DNA of 64,000 bases from Larix kaempferi (GCA_027924585.1 BSBM01001448.1:1922001-1986000), one strand, 5' to 3'. Positions 12,903-25,832 are shown, numbered from the stretch's first letter. A program made the numbers and translations. Notes: a model not told the origin generated them from the letters alone.

Positions 12903-15900
12903 TTCCTCTCCCCTTACATTAGCACTGTCCTCAGTGCTCATCAAAATTGAACAAAATGGATATGCCACCCTCATGGCATCCTCCAACACCCATGTAGCCT
13001 CATCGGGACCGTAGTGCTTCCATTGCACCTTTACCTGTCTGATGGCGCGGTTCCGGAGCAAGGTTACCTTCTTGTCTAGGATGCACAATGGATTGGTTTC
13101 GAATTCTCCCTCGGGTTCCACCTGGATCACATCCCAATTAATCACATGGTTAGGATCATGTACATATTTTTTAAGCAAAGAGACATGAAAAACATTGTGA
13201 GCTTTAGTGCTAGCAGGCAATGCAAGTCTATATGCAACTGGCCCTATTCTTTCAAGCACTTCAAATGGCCCACAATATCTAGGTGATAGCTTGGCACAAC
13301 TCCCAAGCTCCAAGGAACTCTTCCTTGATCTCACTCTAAGATACACATGATCCCCAACATTGAATTCCCTATGCACTCTATGTTTATTTGCATAGCTTTT
13401 CTGTCTATCCTGGGCTGTTTTTAAATTTTGTCTGATCTTGGAAACTTCTTGCTCCATTTCCTTAAGCAATTCTGGCCCAAGTACAATTCTGTTCACTGGA
13501 TTGTCCCAATTCACTGGTGTCCTACACCTTCTACCGTACAAAGCCTCATAAGGACTCATTCCCAATGATGCTTGTTGCCCATTGTTATATGCAAATTCTA
13601 CCAAGTGTAGATAATCCTCCCACTTGGATGGTTTGTCCATTACATACATGCGGAGCATGTCTTCAAGCACCCGATTTACTCTTTCTGTTTGCCCATTTGT
13701 TTGAGGATGGTATGCGGTACTAAAGCTTAGCTGTGTACCCAAATCTGCAAAGAGACCTTTCCAAAAATTGAAAGTGAACTTGGTATCCCTGTCAGAAACT
13801 ATTGCCTTAGGCAACCCATGTAATCTGAAAATTTTCTTCATGAAAATATTTGCAATGGCATCGGCTTTATGTGTGGACTAAACCTGTATAAAATGTGCTG
13901 CCTTTGTTAACTTGTCCACCACAACCATGATGGAATCATGTTGTCTCACAGTCATTGGCAATCCTGTAATAAAGTCCATGGATATTACTTCCCATTTCCA
14001 TTCTGGAATTGGCACTGGGAGCAATAAACCTGCTGGATGTTGGTGTTCACTCTTCACCTGCTGACATTCCATGCACTTAGAAATGTATTCAGCGATGTCC
14101 TTCTTCATGCCTGGCCAGAAATAATATTTTCTTGTTGTAGCAATTGTTTTCTGGTATCCTGGGTGACCAGAGTATGGAGCTTTATGGATTTCATCCATAA
14201 CAATTCTCCTCAAATCTGCCGCATTTGGAATATAGACTCTATTCTTATAAGTAAGAAGTCCGCCTTCTTCCAAATGATAGCCTTCATACTTTTTTCCAAG
14301 GTCTTGCTGCTGCAACTTGTCCTTTATCTGCACGTACACTTCATCCTCAACAATATGGTTAACAATCTGTTGCTTCAAATCTGGTTGGCAAGTACTAAGT
14401 GCCACCACATGCATTTCATGTACCTTCCTGCTGAGTGCATCAGCCACCTTGTTTTCTTTCCCTGTGTTTGATTTAGAAATCAAATTCACACAAAAATTCC
14501 AACCATCTAGCTTGTCTAGCATTTAAAGTTGGCTGATCAAACAAGCATTTCAGACCACAATGGTCTGTCCTTAACTCAAATTTTCTTCCCATTAAGTAAT
14601 GCCTCCACATCTTTAAGGCATGTACTATGGCTGCAAGTTCTATATCATGAGTAGCATAGTTCTTCTCATGCTCCTTCAACTTTCTTGACTCATAGCATAT
14701 CACATGGTTGTCTTGCATAAGAACTCCTCCAAGTTCTTGATTGCATGCATCGGTACACACCACAAAGTCTTTTTCTGGGTCTGCAATTTTCAAAATTGGT
14801 GCACTTGTAAGAAGATTCTTCAACCGTTGAAAACTTTCCTCACATCTTGGTGACCATTCAAACTTTATCCCCTTCTTTTGCAAAGAAGTGATCGGGTTTG
14901 CAACCTTGGAGAATCCTTCGATAAACCTCCTGTAGTAACTAGCAAGGCCCATAAAAGATCTCACATCAGTCACATTCCTTGGAGTTGGCCAATTCATAAT
15001 GGCTTCAATCTTCTCAGGGTCTACAGATATTCCTTCATCGGAGATGATGTGACCCAAATAATGAATTCTATATTTATAAAAGTCACATTTGCTCAACTTT
15101 GCATACAGCTTATGCTCCCTTAGTAATTGCATTGTCATTCTCAAATGTTCTTCATGCTCTTCTTCATTCTTAGAATAGATGAGAATGTCGTCGAGGAATA
15201 AAAGAACAAACTTGTCCAAATACTTGCTAAAAACATTATTCATGAGACACATGAATGTAGCTGGTGCATTTGTGAGACCGAATGGTACCACTACAAACTC
15301 ATAGTGTCCATACCTCATTCTAAAGGCTATCTTATGAATATCTTCTTCTTTGATTCTTACCTGATGGTAACCAGACCTCAAGTCAATATTTGAAAATACC
15401 TTTGCTCCTCTCATTTGGTCAAAAAGGTCATCAATTCGGGGCAATGGGTATTTGTTCTTCACAGTGACTTTGTTCAATTGCATGTAGTCAATACATAACC
15501 TGAGTGTTCCATCTTTCTTTTTCACAAATAGAACAGGTGCTCCCCATGGGGACACACTTGGCCTAATATATTTCTTTTCTAGCAACTCTTGTAATTTCAT
15601 TTTCAATTCTAGCAATTCCGGTGTACTCATCCTATAGGGTGTCTTAGACACTGGTGCCACTCCTGGCACAAGTTCAATTGTAAAGTCAATGTCTCTCTTT
15701 GGAGGGAGTCCTGGAATTTCATCAGGAAAAACATCCCTAAATTCCTGCAATACATGATAGTCCTCCAATTTAAGAGTTTCATTCTTTGCTGCCTCTAAAA
15801 TTCGGGCTGCATACAATTGACATCCCTTCCTACAGAACTTCTTCAGCTGCATGGCTGAAATCTGTCTAACAGAAGTCACCTTTGGAATGCCTTTTACAAC

Positions 15901-16491
15901 CCTCGAGTTTCCTTCTTCATCCATGCATTCAAATGTCTTATTGTAGCAGTCAAGTTTAACCCTGTGTGCTTCTAACCAATCCATTCCAATGAGAATATCA
16001 TAGGAACCAAGTGGCAAAATATTCAGATCTACATAAGTGAATAGCCCATCCATCTCTAATGGACATTTCTCTATTATTTCACTAACTTTTCTCTTGGTTC
16101 CAGTGGCTAGTTGAACTAACCATGATTTACTATGCTTTAATTTCTTGAAAGCACAAATATCAACAATTCTAGGAGTCACATAACTGTGAGTAGATCCAAG
16201 ATCAATCAAAATAGAAACAGATTGCTTAGCAATCTTACCTTCAACTTCAACCACAGTTGATTGATGATCTTCCTGGCGGTCTTCTACTACTGCATAGATT
16301 CTAGGGATTGTTCTCGCCACTTGACCCACAGTTTCAGCTCCTTGGATGTTGTGAACTTGATCTGCATTCCCATTCCGATGTGGACAGTTCCTAAGCATGT
16401 GGTCTCCTCCACAACCCCAACATTGAAGTGGTTCTCTTGGCTCCTCTGGATCTCTTGGCTTGTCTCCCATCATCCTAGTTGGCTTAGTCAC
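12858..16491 (-). pseudogene. Tekay-like pol: zinc knuckle, protease, RT, RNase H, integrase, chromodomain
   Basis: In order: nucleocapsid knuckle [13 protein letters not shown] (about 16425); protease with [12 protein letters not shown], where the usual DSG is DLG; RT with [12 protein letters not shown] and the catalytic FLDDILIY (about 15190); RNase H with D, E and D in [20 protein letters not shown] and RTDHCGLK; then a frame change at about 14475-14520. Integrase follows with the HHCC zinc module, SMDFITGLP, VSDRDTKF and QTNGQTERVN. The C-terminal chromodomain (NRAIRQVKVQWKHYGPDEATW, in two parts around 13010-13060) reads methyl-histone marks in related elements and steers integration to heterochromatin. 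A TAG at 13875-13877 splits the integrase. Confidence 0.9.
12903..12915 (-). other. Polypurine tract of the Tekay-like element
   Basis: The minus strand reads AAGGGGAGAGGAA directly before the LTR. It lies inside the end of the pol frame. Confidence 0.75.
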
Positions 16492-17515
16492 AACCTGTGA
16501 TGGTTGCCTTTGCTGATTCCGGAATTGAGGAGGCTTGAATCCCTTCTGCCTTTGATCAATTTCTTATCCTTCCATGCCTTATGGAATTCTGGTTTGCTTT
16601 TGTTTTGATCAAAGCAATACTTGGCCTTTCTTATGGCCTCCTCTAGAGTTCGAGGTTCATCAAACTCAATTCTATCTTTATATGACTAGGGAAGTTCACT
16701 CAGGAAACGCTGAATTTTCACCTTATCATCTCAAATGTACCTGACATATCTTAGCAGCTCCAAGAATTTGTTTGCATATTCTTCCATGGTCAATTGTCCC
16801 AATCTCAGCTCATGGAACTCTTTGATCTTATCATCATAGTACCTGTCAGAGAGGTACTTCTGCTTGAAGTATTTCTTGAACTGCTTCCACATAATCTTCC
16901 TTTCGTTGATCTTCTTCACTTTCCTGATGTGTTCCCACCATATAGATTCGCTTCCATTCAAGTTGAAGATGGCAACCCTTGCCTTCATATTCCTAGAGTA
17001 GTCTTGGACTTGGAAACATTTTCTCATCCCAAGAAGCCAAGCTTCAGCTTCTTGACCATATTTTTCCTCTTGCTTCTGCGGGATGAAGAGATCGAACCCT
17101 CAATGGATTCTTCAGAGTCAGATGATTCATTAGAAGAGATTTCTGGAGTATAAGTTCGGTCTGTAGAAACTCTTCTTGAGCTACTAGCCCTCTTACGGGA
17201 ATTCCTTCTAGAACTACTCCCACCCCTTTCTGGATTTGATGTCTGATGCCCAGAGTTTATTTTCCTTTGGATGTCTGTCAAACTCTGTAGCATGGCTGCA
17301 TTCAACTGATTTTGTTCTTCTTGAGCTTTAATCATCCTTTCATTATCTTCTCTACAGCTTTGCAACTCCGCCCTTAGGCTTCTCATGGTGGCTGCAATAT
17401 CTGGAGGAGTCTCTTGATTTCTTCTCCCATTAGATTCTGTTTCAGCATTTTCAACATGTATGTTCTCCCCCATGGCATCTGTCTCAGGCTCATAGGGATC
17501 CTGTGCATCATCCAT
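16492..17515 (-). pseudogene. Tekay-like gag (capsid), frameshifted
   Basis: Starts MDDAQDPYEPETDAMGE at 17515. An N-terminal part with a predicted coiled-coil look (RAELQSCREDNERMIKAQEEQ) is followed by a Ser/Arg-rich stretch (about 17230-17060). The capsid core is in another frame from about 17027, with WWEHIRKVK, FHELRLGQLTMEEYANKFLELLRYV and, after a stop at 16728, RTLEEAIRKAKYC down to about 16610. The core and the zinc knuckle in pol were probably one gag-pol frame. Gag forms the particle that packages element RNA. Broken near 17025 and 16728. Confidence 0.8.
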
Positions 17516-17752
17516 GATGTTGATTTTCTTGGCCCAACCAAGATTTAAAACTTTCCAACTGTACTATCTAGAGTGCTGCCCTGATGTAACTATGATTCTG
17601 CAAAATGTGTTCATCAACACAATTGTTAGCTGCATTATATTCTAAAAAATTCATAAACTACTTTCATGCACGTGGGAAAATATTATATTGACAATTTGTC
17701 AAATCATAGAATTTTCTCACAATCAACGACATATGAGGGGGACGACGGGGGT

Positions 17753-17772
17753 CAAGGGGGCTTGCCCCCTTG
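17753..17772. other. GC-rich perfect hairpin
   Basis: CAAGGGGG, loop CTTG, CCCCCTTG: 8-bp arms in an otherwise AT-rich leader. Confidence 0.6.
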
Positions 17773-17924
17773 TGGCTTCCCTGCGCCACTGCAGGGCGAG
17801 TCGAGGGTAGCGCCCTTGTTTTTTTTTTTAAATCTTTCCATTTTGCGCAATCTGGCACATAAGTTCCATGGCAATTTTTCCATTTTCGGCACCTGAAAAT
17901 AGCTGAAATTTCCTGTTTCAGAGA

Positions 17925-18612
17925 AACTCAGCGAGTTCTTCCGACCTGTTTCGGGCCAACTCGCCGAGTTCTTCCGGTCGAAGACTCAGTTTTTTTTTTT
18001 CCTTCCGAGCCGTTGCGGACCAACTTGCCAAGTCCTTCCGCCGTTTCGAACCATCTTGCTGAGTTCTCCCGCTGTTTCGGAGCAATTCGCCGAATTCTCC
18101 CACTGTTTCGAAGCAAGTCGCTGAATTCTCCCGCTGTTTTGGAGCAATTCACCGAATTCTCCCACTGTTTCAGAGCAATTCACTGAATTCTCCCGCTGTT
18201 TCGAAGCAACTCGCCGAATTCTCCCGCTGTTTCGAAGTAACTCGCCGAATTCTCCCACTGTTTCGGAGCAATTCACCGAATTCTCCCGCTATTTCGAAGC
18301 AACTCGCCGAATTCTCCCATTGTTTCGAAGCAACTCGCCGAATTCTCCTGCTGTTTCAGAGCAATTCGCCGAATGCTCCCGTTGTTTCGGAGCAATTCGC
18401 CGAATTCTCCCGCTGTTTCGGAGCAATTCGCCGAATTCTCCCGCTGTTTCGGAGCAATTCGCCAAATTCTCCCGCTGTTTTGGAGCAATTCGCCGAATTC
18501 TCCCAAAATTTCCTCTTTGACGCCAAAAACACTTATAAAGTTTTTCCGTTGTTTCGGGTCTACTTGGCGAGTTCTCCCACCATTGCGGCGAAGACTTCCG
18601 AGTTCTTCCCGA
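17925..18612. repeat. 31-bp minisatellite in the Tekay leader
   Basis: Repeats of a unit containing GAATTCTCCCGCTGTTTCGG followed by AGCAATTCGCC. In the core, GCAATT starts at 18361, 18392, 18423 and 18454, a strict 31-bp step. Edges (17925-18060, 18540-18612) are diverged. Because 31 is not a multiple of three, long frames with a 31-residue repeat appear in several frames on both strands; none is likely to be a real protein. Confidence 0.85.
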
Positions 18613-18837
18613 AACATACTTCAAACAAAATTTTTCAAAAACACTTAAGACAATTTCAGATTCTTCTTTTCTTCTTCCTGTGATGACTGCTGCCCAGTAG
18701 GAGGTAACCTTACCTCTACAAACTATCCAACTTAGCCAGTTTAGGCCCGATGCTGAGACCTATGGTGATCAGGAAGGGACCTTCCCATGTGACTGTAATC
18801 TGATTTGGCCCATAGAGGTCCAATGCTGCAACCAGCA

Positions 18838-18849
18838 GCTCTGATACTA
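18838..18849 (-). other. Primer-binding site of the Tekay-like element
   Basis: The minus strand reads TAGTATCAGAGC three bases after the 5' LTR. It is one base off the initiator-Met tRNA complement TGGTATCAGAGC. Confidence 0.65.
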
Positions 18850-18852
18850 AAA

Positions 18853-20400
18853 TGTAATGTCCCCTCACATCCTACCAGCGTGATAGAGAGAACGTGATGC
18901 TAAAGCTGGGCATCTAGCCCCATGAACTTTTAAATAAGCATTCACATAATATAAAAGTGATATGGAAATGTATAATTATAAGAAAACACAACGGAAGTAA
19001 TTTCAATTACACATCCATCATACATTCAAGATATTCATAAGATAAATAATTGCAAAGTTAACACAAGAGAATACTTATCTTATAACAAAGTAGTCCCAAG
19101 CAACTGGCTATGCAACTGCAACATTCCACCCAACCGTAGGCCAGTTGTGATCATCAATATCTCAACACATTGCCACCCCTGAGTTGGGCATGATCTCTAC
19201 AAGGAATCAGGGAACAACAGACTCACACATAGCCCAAAGATACACCAAATCAGCCAAGCCAATCTACAGTTGGGTTTATTAGGCTATTAGACAATGGAAG
19301 GAAGAATTGCTAAGCTAGTGGGATCATCCATAGAGATATGGGCACCCTCTGCAAGATCTATCTAGCTTGGTCCCCACAATACCTACACACCTGGTAGAAG
19401 GAAGTATTTCCTTCACTAATACACAGTCCCTCAGGCCATACCTTCCATTCTAGTGTGCTTCAAGGTGTGCATAGAAGAGAAACCAACCCTTTTGATACTC
19501 TTGGGAGGTTACCTCCTCACTAGGTTTATCAATCCAATTATGGTCCACTTCCACTCCTAATTCTTGCTCGTAATTTCCAACCGACACAGGGATGCACCCT
19601 ACAACAAAACACAAGTGTTGAAAAACGTGGGCAACCAAAACGAACTGGTAGATAGGAAATAAACCCTGGGAGAGCCATTCGTTTTCAAAAAACGTTTATC
19701 TGCATTCCAGGGGCTGAAATGACCTCTATAAACCCCCAAAACATGACTCCCTTTCTCCCAGCCACTGTGCAACACAAAAACGAGCTCCCAGCTATGGAAA
19801 AATGCAGGAAATTGGTAAAAAACATGATGGGGAAAGCCCAGCTAGCTCAGACTGCGTAAGAGAGGAAAGACTATGAGTTCAGAATGGCTTTGGGCACCAT
19901 TTCGTGGGTGTTTTCTTGCCCCAAAAGAAAAAGTACGTTTTCCCAGGTTGATGGCTTGCCCATGCATGAAATTGGCTGCCATGCCTCTTCATTCCCAAGG
20001 CATTAACTGCCTCAACCAATTTCTGGAAGAATTAAATGATTGGGTGCATAAGTCAGAATGGGTAGTTGAGGGTTTATTCATTGACATTTGGCTTATCACC
20101 ATTGGCTCAAGGGTTTAAATAATTTCCCTCCCTATTCCTTGTAGAATCATGCCCCCATCTCTTTGTTGCATTGCATAGCCAGTTGTGGGTTTTTCATTAA
20201 AATTCGTATTTACATGATGTCTTAATTTACATTGTGCCTATCTAGCACAAGAACCATAGGCATCTATTTTTTTAATTGCCGACACATAAAACGCTAAATC
20301 AATGGTGGGGCCTTGGCCTTGAGCTCCTCACCATGATTAAATAACAATATTTACATCATTTAAGATTTAATTCAAAGGGGGTCAAAATGGGGACATTACA
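18853..20400 (-). repeat. 5' LTR of the Tekay-like element
   Basis: 1,548 bp with the same ends as 11354-12902. A short open frame inside (19873-20118, with its counterpart at 12375-12620) is present in both LTRs and is not considered a gene. Confidence 0.9.
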
Positions 20401-21058
20401 TCTTGAGGATGACACTAGTGCACACTTAAGCATGCATAAGGGTCTAGGATGAATATAAGTTCAAGGACAGGTAATCCAGGAAGCAAAGATCAAGAGGGAG
20501 CACACTCCAGTAGTTCCTGCAAGGAAGCAAAGATTGAGAGGGAGTCCACCCAACAAGCAAACAAAGATAAGTATTTGAATTGTTATTTCCTGTATATATG
20601 ATTACTTAAATGATGTTGTTCAATGATGTATATACTTATGTTCCTAGACTTAGTTTGTGTATTATGCATATTAGAATAATTGCATTAATGAACAGTATAC
20701 TACTAATATGCATATGATGGGTAAGTGGCCTATGGCACTGTACAACATTCCATTGCTACTTATCTAAAATGAAACCTCTTTGCTGACATGTTGGGAGTTG
20801 TGCACACTCTTAACAATGTTCTGGTAGAGATGGAAGGCATCTAGAAAGTTATAGAATATGGATAAATGTTGTATTGAAGCATTGGCTAAGATAATTCCAC
20901 GACAGTATGACCTATGTATTTATGAGTAAGAATTTGTTCTGAAATATATAAGATGTTTGTAATCATGCAATTGAACTTGTCTTGTAGGAAAGACCGTGTA
21001 CCTACAAAACAAGGACTACAACATTTGTTCCAGCAACAAAGTTCAAAGAAAACTATCT

Positions 21059-22684
21059 CCAGCACTAGATCTAGTCTCAACAAATTAAAGTGGATTGGGT
21101 TAATCCTAGAATAGAATGAACTGGACAACTGCATAAGTGAACAAGTTCTAGTTCTAGAAGGAGATGAGGTTAAGGCCTTACATAAGAAGACTACAAGAGA
21201 TATCGACAGGTATGACTTGAGGAGATACAGATATGTATTGAAATCCGTTCATGATTAAGTTTATGAAATGTTTGTCTTCATATTATTGAGGTTAGTGCAA
21301 TCTTGATTAATTTTAGACTTGTCTTATCACCCTAGTAAAAGTATGAATGCATGTGAATGATAGAAGACATTCATTGATTAGGGTTATGAAACTTATGACT
21401 GTACTAATACATTGTGGTGTTGTATGAGGATGATGTTGTCCGCTAACATGAAAGGTACATCAAGAAATTTACAAATCAAGAACATATGACCATGGTGACA
21501 TGAAGACAAAGAATCATCCATAGTCATGGATGACATAGAATCTCTACTTACGAGGTATGTATAATTTTGGCTCTACAATGATTAACTTATGAGTTATGCA
21601 GGTTACTAAGCATAAGTCATTGAAGAGAACAAGAAGACAATATGTGGGTATGTTAGACATAACTAGCAAGCATGACAATCTAGGTATGTTTTTCCTATAT
21701 CAAGTTAGAATCCTACCTTGTGTTAGGACATTATACTTTTGTATGAATGATAATGTTTATTCTTGAAGTTAGAAGTTTAAGAAATCAACAGTTTATGCTT
21801 ATTATGTTTCTTATTGTGATTGATGATATGACTAACAAGAAGAGTCCTATGGTCAATAAGTATATGCATAAGTAATAGAAGTCCTCCCTAAAACCTTGAA
21901 TACTAATGCTTGTGATAAATTACCTGTGTGTGAAATAATCATGAACATACATGTTAAGTTTATTTAGGATCATTATGTTTTGATAGTATTGAGATTATAC
22001 TAATGGATGTATGATCATGTATGAGATCTTGAGGATGACACTAGTGCACACTTAAGCCTACATAGGGGTCCAGGATGAATATAAGTTCAAGGACAGGTAA
22101 TCCATGAAGCAAAGGTCAAGAGGGAGCACACTCCAGTAGTTCCTGCAAGGAAGCAAAGATTGAGAGGGAGTCCACCCAACAAGCAAACAAGGATAAGTAT
22201 TTGAATTGTTATTTTTTGTATATATGATTACTTAAATGATGTTGTTCAATGATGTATATACTTATGTTCCTAGACTTAGTTTGTGTATTATGCATATTAG
22301 AATAATTGCATTAATGAATAGTATACTACTAATATGCATATGATGGGTAAGTGGCCTATGGCACTGTACAACATTCCATTGCTACTTATCTAGAATGAAA
22401 CCTCTTTGCTGACATGTTGGGAGTTGTGCACAATCTTAACAATGTTCTGGTAGAGATGGAAGGCATCTAGAAAGTTACAAAATATGGATAAATGTTGTAT
22501 TGAAGCATTGGCTAAGATAATTGCATGATTGTATGACATATGTATTTGTGAGTAAGAATTTGTTCTGAAATATATAAGATGTTTTTAATCATGCAATTGA
22601 ACTTGTCTTGTAGGAAAGACCGCGTACCTACAAAAGAAGGACTACAACATTTGTTCCAGCAACAAAGTTCAAAGAAAACTATCT
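21059..22684 (+). repeat. Tandem unit 2 (uninterrupted)
   Basis: Complete 1,626-bp copy. It has more substitutions than units 4 and 5 in the gag-like part, e.g. CAGCACTAGATCTAG at its start. Confidence 0.9.
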
Positions 22685-23761
22685 CCAGCTCCAGATCCAG
22701 TCTCAACAAATCAAAGTGGATTGGGTTAATCCTAAAAGAGAATGAACTGGACACCTACATAAGTGAAGAAGTTCCAGTTCCAGAGGGAGATGAGGCTAAG
22801 GCCTTACATAAGAAGACTACAAGAAATCTCGACGGGTATGACTTGAGGAGATACAGGTATGTATTGAAATCCGTTCATGATTAAGTTTATGAAATGGTTG
22901 TCTTCATATTATTGAGGTTATTACAATATTGATTAATTTTAGACTTATCTTATCACCCTAGTAAAAGTATGAATGCATGTGAATGATAGAAGACATTCAT
23001 TGATTAGGGTTATGAAACTTATGATTGTACTAATACACTGCGGTGTTGTATGAGGATGATGTTGTCCGCTAACATGAAAGGTACATCAAGAAATTTATAG
23101 ATCAAGAACATATGACCATGGTGACATGAAGACAAAGAATCATCCATAGTCATGGATCACATAGAATCTCTACTTACGAGGTATGTATAATTTTGGCTAT
23201 ACAATGATTAACTTAGGCATTATGCAGGTTACTAAGCATAAGTCATTGAAGAGAACAAGAAGACAATATGTAGGTATGTTTGACATAACTAGCAAGCATG
23301 ACAATCCAGGTATGTTTTTCCTATATCAAGTTAGAATCCTACCTTGTGTTAGGACATTATACTTTTGTATGAATGATAATGTTTATTCTTGAAGTTAGAA
23401 GTTTAAGAAATCAACAGTTTATGCTTATTATGTTTCTTACTTTGATTGATGATATGACTAACAAGAAGAGTCCTATGGTCAATAAGTATATGCATAAGTA
23501 ATAGAAGTCCTCCCTGAAACCTTGAATACTAATGCTTGTGATAAATTACCTGTGTGTGAAATAATCATGACCATACATGTTAAGTTTATTTAGGATCATT
23601 ATGTTTTGATAGTATTGAGATTATACTAATGGATGTATGATCATGTATGAGATCTTGAGGATGACACTAGTGCACACTTAAGCATGCAGAGGAGTCCAGG
23701 ATGAATATAAGTTCAAGGACAGGTAATCCAGGAAGCAAAGATCAAGAGGGAGCACACTCCA

Positions 23762-24048
23762 AGGTATTTTTTAAGGATTATAAAAGTATACTTAAGTATA
23801 GTATTCTAGGCGATTATTTTGGATTGAAAAAAACATATATATAGATTCGTAGGCGAATATTAAATATGAAACATACAATTTACTACTAAAACTTGTAAAT
23901 TTTGGCGAATATTATGATAAAAAAAACATATTTTATGTAAATATAGGCGATATTAGAGTCTAAAAATGACCAAATAGCGAATTTATTTTTTGAAAAAAAT
24001 TCCAAAAAATAGCCAATTGGCGAAATTTCGCCCCTAAAAATTTCCCTG
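23762..24048. mobile_element. MITE-like insertion in tandem unit 3
   Basis: A 287-bp AT-rich insert absent from the other units, flanked by a 10-bp direct repeat GCACACTCCA (23752-23761, 24049-24058). The ends are weakly inverted: AGGTATTTTTTAAGG on the left against AGGGAAATTTTTAGG read from the right. It contains six GGCGA/AGCGA motifs and a perfect 14-bp palindrome GGCGAAATTTCGCC (24019-24032). No coding capacity. The target-site length fits Mutator- or hAT-type MITEs; the superfamily is undecided. Confidence 0.7.
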
Positions 24049-24397
24049 GCACACTCCAGTAGTTCCTGCAAGGAAGCAAAGATTGAGAGGGAGTCCACCC
24101 AACAAGCAAACAAAGATAAGTATCTGAATTGTTATTTCCTGTATATATGATTACTTAAATGATGTTGTTCAATGATGTATATACTTATGTTCCTAGACTT
24201 ATTTTGTGTATTATGCATATTAGAATAATTGCATTAATGAACAGTGTACTACTAATATGCATATGATGGGTAAGTGGCCTATGGAACTGTACAACATTCC
24301 ATTGCTACTTATCTAGAATTAAACCTCTTTGTTGACATTTTGGGAGTTGTGCACAATCTTAACAATGTTCTGGTAGAGATGGAAGGCATCTAGAAAG

Positions 24398-24783
24398 TGT
24401 TAGGAACCTATGTCAACCCTTCTCTTTACTATGTTAGTATATTGTTGTTGGACGCATATGCTTTGTACGTCATCCCGTAGTATTTGTGATCCGTAGTTTA
24501 TATTAGCCCATAGTATTGACCCATAGTATTGGACGCATATGCTTTGTAAGTCGTCCCGTAGTATTATATGTCCCATGGTTTTCACTCATAGTATTGGGCA
24601 TAGAATTAGTATATAAGTGTGTGTTGAGGTCATTGAAGGCACAGTGAAGTCATTTGTATTGAGCTTGCTCAAAGGAGGTTGCCCCCTCGAAGTGGCCTGT
24701 GATCAATATAAAAGTGATTATGAGTTCTGTCATTTCTGCTATTTCGCATATTCTTATTAATTAATTGTTGTAGGTACTTCACA
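24398..24783 (+). repeat. 5' LTR of the inner chromovirus
   Basis: TGTTAGGAACC...GTACTTCACA, 386 bp. About a dozen by-eye differences from the right copy. It contains internal repeats of CGTAGTATTNG-type and CCATAGTATTG motifs. Confidence 0.9.
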
Positions 24784-24785
24784 TC

Positions 24786-24797
24786 TGGTATCAGAGC
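24786..24797 (+). other. Primer-binding site (initiator-Met tRNA)
   Basis: TGGTATCAGAGC two bases after the LTR; exact match to the common plant PBS. Confidence 0.85.
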
Positions 24798-25832
24798 ACT
24801 TTCTTGGGCTCGTTGGGTGGAATTTCTGCCAATTTTTTTTTTCGCATATGTTGCAGCTTCGGATTTGGGAATAATCCCTATCCGCTTAACTATGGGAAGT
24901 ACTTGGGCATAAGCCCTAAAACTCATTGTGAGGAGTACCACATGAACCCCAAAGTAGCTAGCCCATTGAGAGGACCTGCCAGCGAAAAGGGCAATGACCC
25001 CTACCTGATTGACTAGTTCCCACCCGTGAGGTAAACCAAGAGCTGTCGTTTGTGGCAAAGCGGTTATAAGTTTTACCTGAGCCGTGGAGTGAGGGGTACT
25101 GCCCCAATACGCAAGCCGTTAGACAACATTGGTGGCCGAGTGAAACACCTGAACTGTTAGGGAGCCGTACATCCCTGGGGTTCATATCTATTTTCAGTTG
25201 AACTGTTGCCAATCACTTCCGCTCCAGATCCAGCCGTTTCAGATCTATTCTGAAAGTCGTTCCAAATCCATTCGCCATTTGAGATCCATCCGTTTTCGAT
25301 CCCTTCCATGCCGTTGCAGATCCATCTGTTGCGGATTCCTTCCGCGTTGCTGTTGCCGATCCATTTCTGAAAAAAAAAAAAATTTAAAAAAAAAAGTATA
25401 AAATTCAGTGTTTTCTCCATATCTCCCTTGTTTTCACTCTGTTTCCCTTGAAATTTTCGGGGAACCCCTGTCATTCCATTCTGCATCTTTCATTCCTGAG
25501 TACCCTATCCCCAATTCCCCTTCCCAAAGCCCAAAATCCCACATTTGTCTATTTTTAGGGTTTGCCATAACTTCCTCAGATTTCACCCAATCACCTTCAA
25601 ATTTTACCACAGAGTTCCTTTATGAATTCTGCTTCTTTGTCCCTCTCTGCCAAATTTTCTCATTCTATCACCCCACTTCTGAAATCCCCCTTTTTGCTTT
25701 CTTGTCCTTTCCACAGTGTCCAAAATCTAGTCAAACCCCAATTACCCATCAAATTGTTTCCCCAATCCAAATTTCCCTATACTAAATCAGCTTTTGTTTG
25801 TGTTTTTCTACCCATTCCACCAAAAAAAAAAA
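24798..25832 (+). other. Leader of the inner chromovirus
   Basis: About 1 kb without protein-like coding. It has a poly-A run at 25372-25396 and a run of A just before the gag ATG. Around 25200-25360 short repeats of GATCCA(T/G)C(C/T)G and GTTGC appear. Confidence 0.55.

Larger units (their letters stand above)
17516..18837 (-). other. Long leader of the Tekay-like element
   Basis: About 1.3 kb between PBS and gag. It contains no protein-like frame except frames produced by the 31-bp minisatellite. It includes a GC-rich perfect hairpin (17753-17772) and A- and T-rich runs. A leader of this size is usual in this clade. Confidence 0.6.
11354..20400 (-). mobile_element. Tekay/Del-like chromovirus (Ty3/gypsy), minus strand
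   Basis: Nearly complete 9,047-bp element with LTRs of 1,549 and 1,548 bp (11354-12902, 18853-20400) and a perfect TSD TCTTG (11349-11353, 20401-20405). The order on the minus strand is 5' LTR, PBS, long leader with a minisatellite, gag, pol (protease-RT-RNase H-integrase-chromodomain), PPT, 3' LTR. It is inserted in tandem unit 1 of the copia array. Frameshifts and one stop make it defective. LTRs differ by roughly 2-3% by eye. Confidence 0.9.
10381..21058 (+). repeat. Tandem unit 1, split by the Tekay element
   Basis: Unit sequence at 10381-11353 and 20406-21058 (973 + 653 = 1,626 bp), separated by the insertion 11354-20400 and its TSD TCTTG. The left border with the copia leader is sharp at 10380/10381. 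Confidence 0.88.

Noticed and set aside
14037-14471. 144-codon plus-strand frame
   Set aside because: Antisense shadow of the Tekay integrase; no own features.
18361-18510. CRISPR-like regular repeats
   Set aside because: Repeats are contiguous without spacers and sit in a plant retrotransposon leader.
17925-18648. Several long overlapping frames on both strands
   Set aside because: All are produced by the 31-bp minisatellite; no frame is preferred.
22579-22884. 101-codon frame repeated at 43961 and 45587, considered as a host gene family
   Set aside because: The frame is created at tandem-unit junctions of the copia array and starts within an intron-like stretch; treated as gag-like remnant instead.
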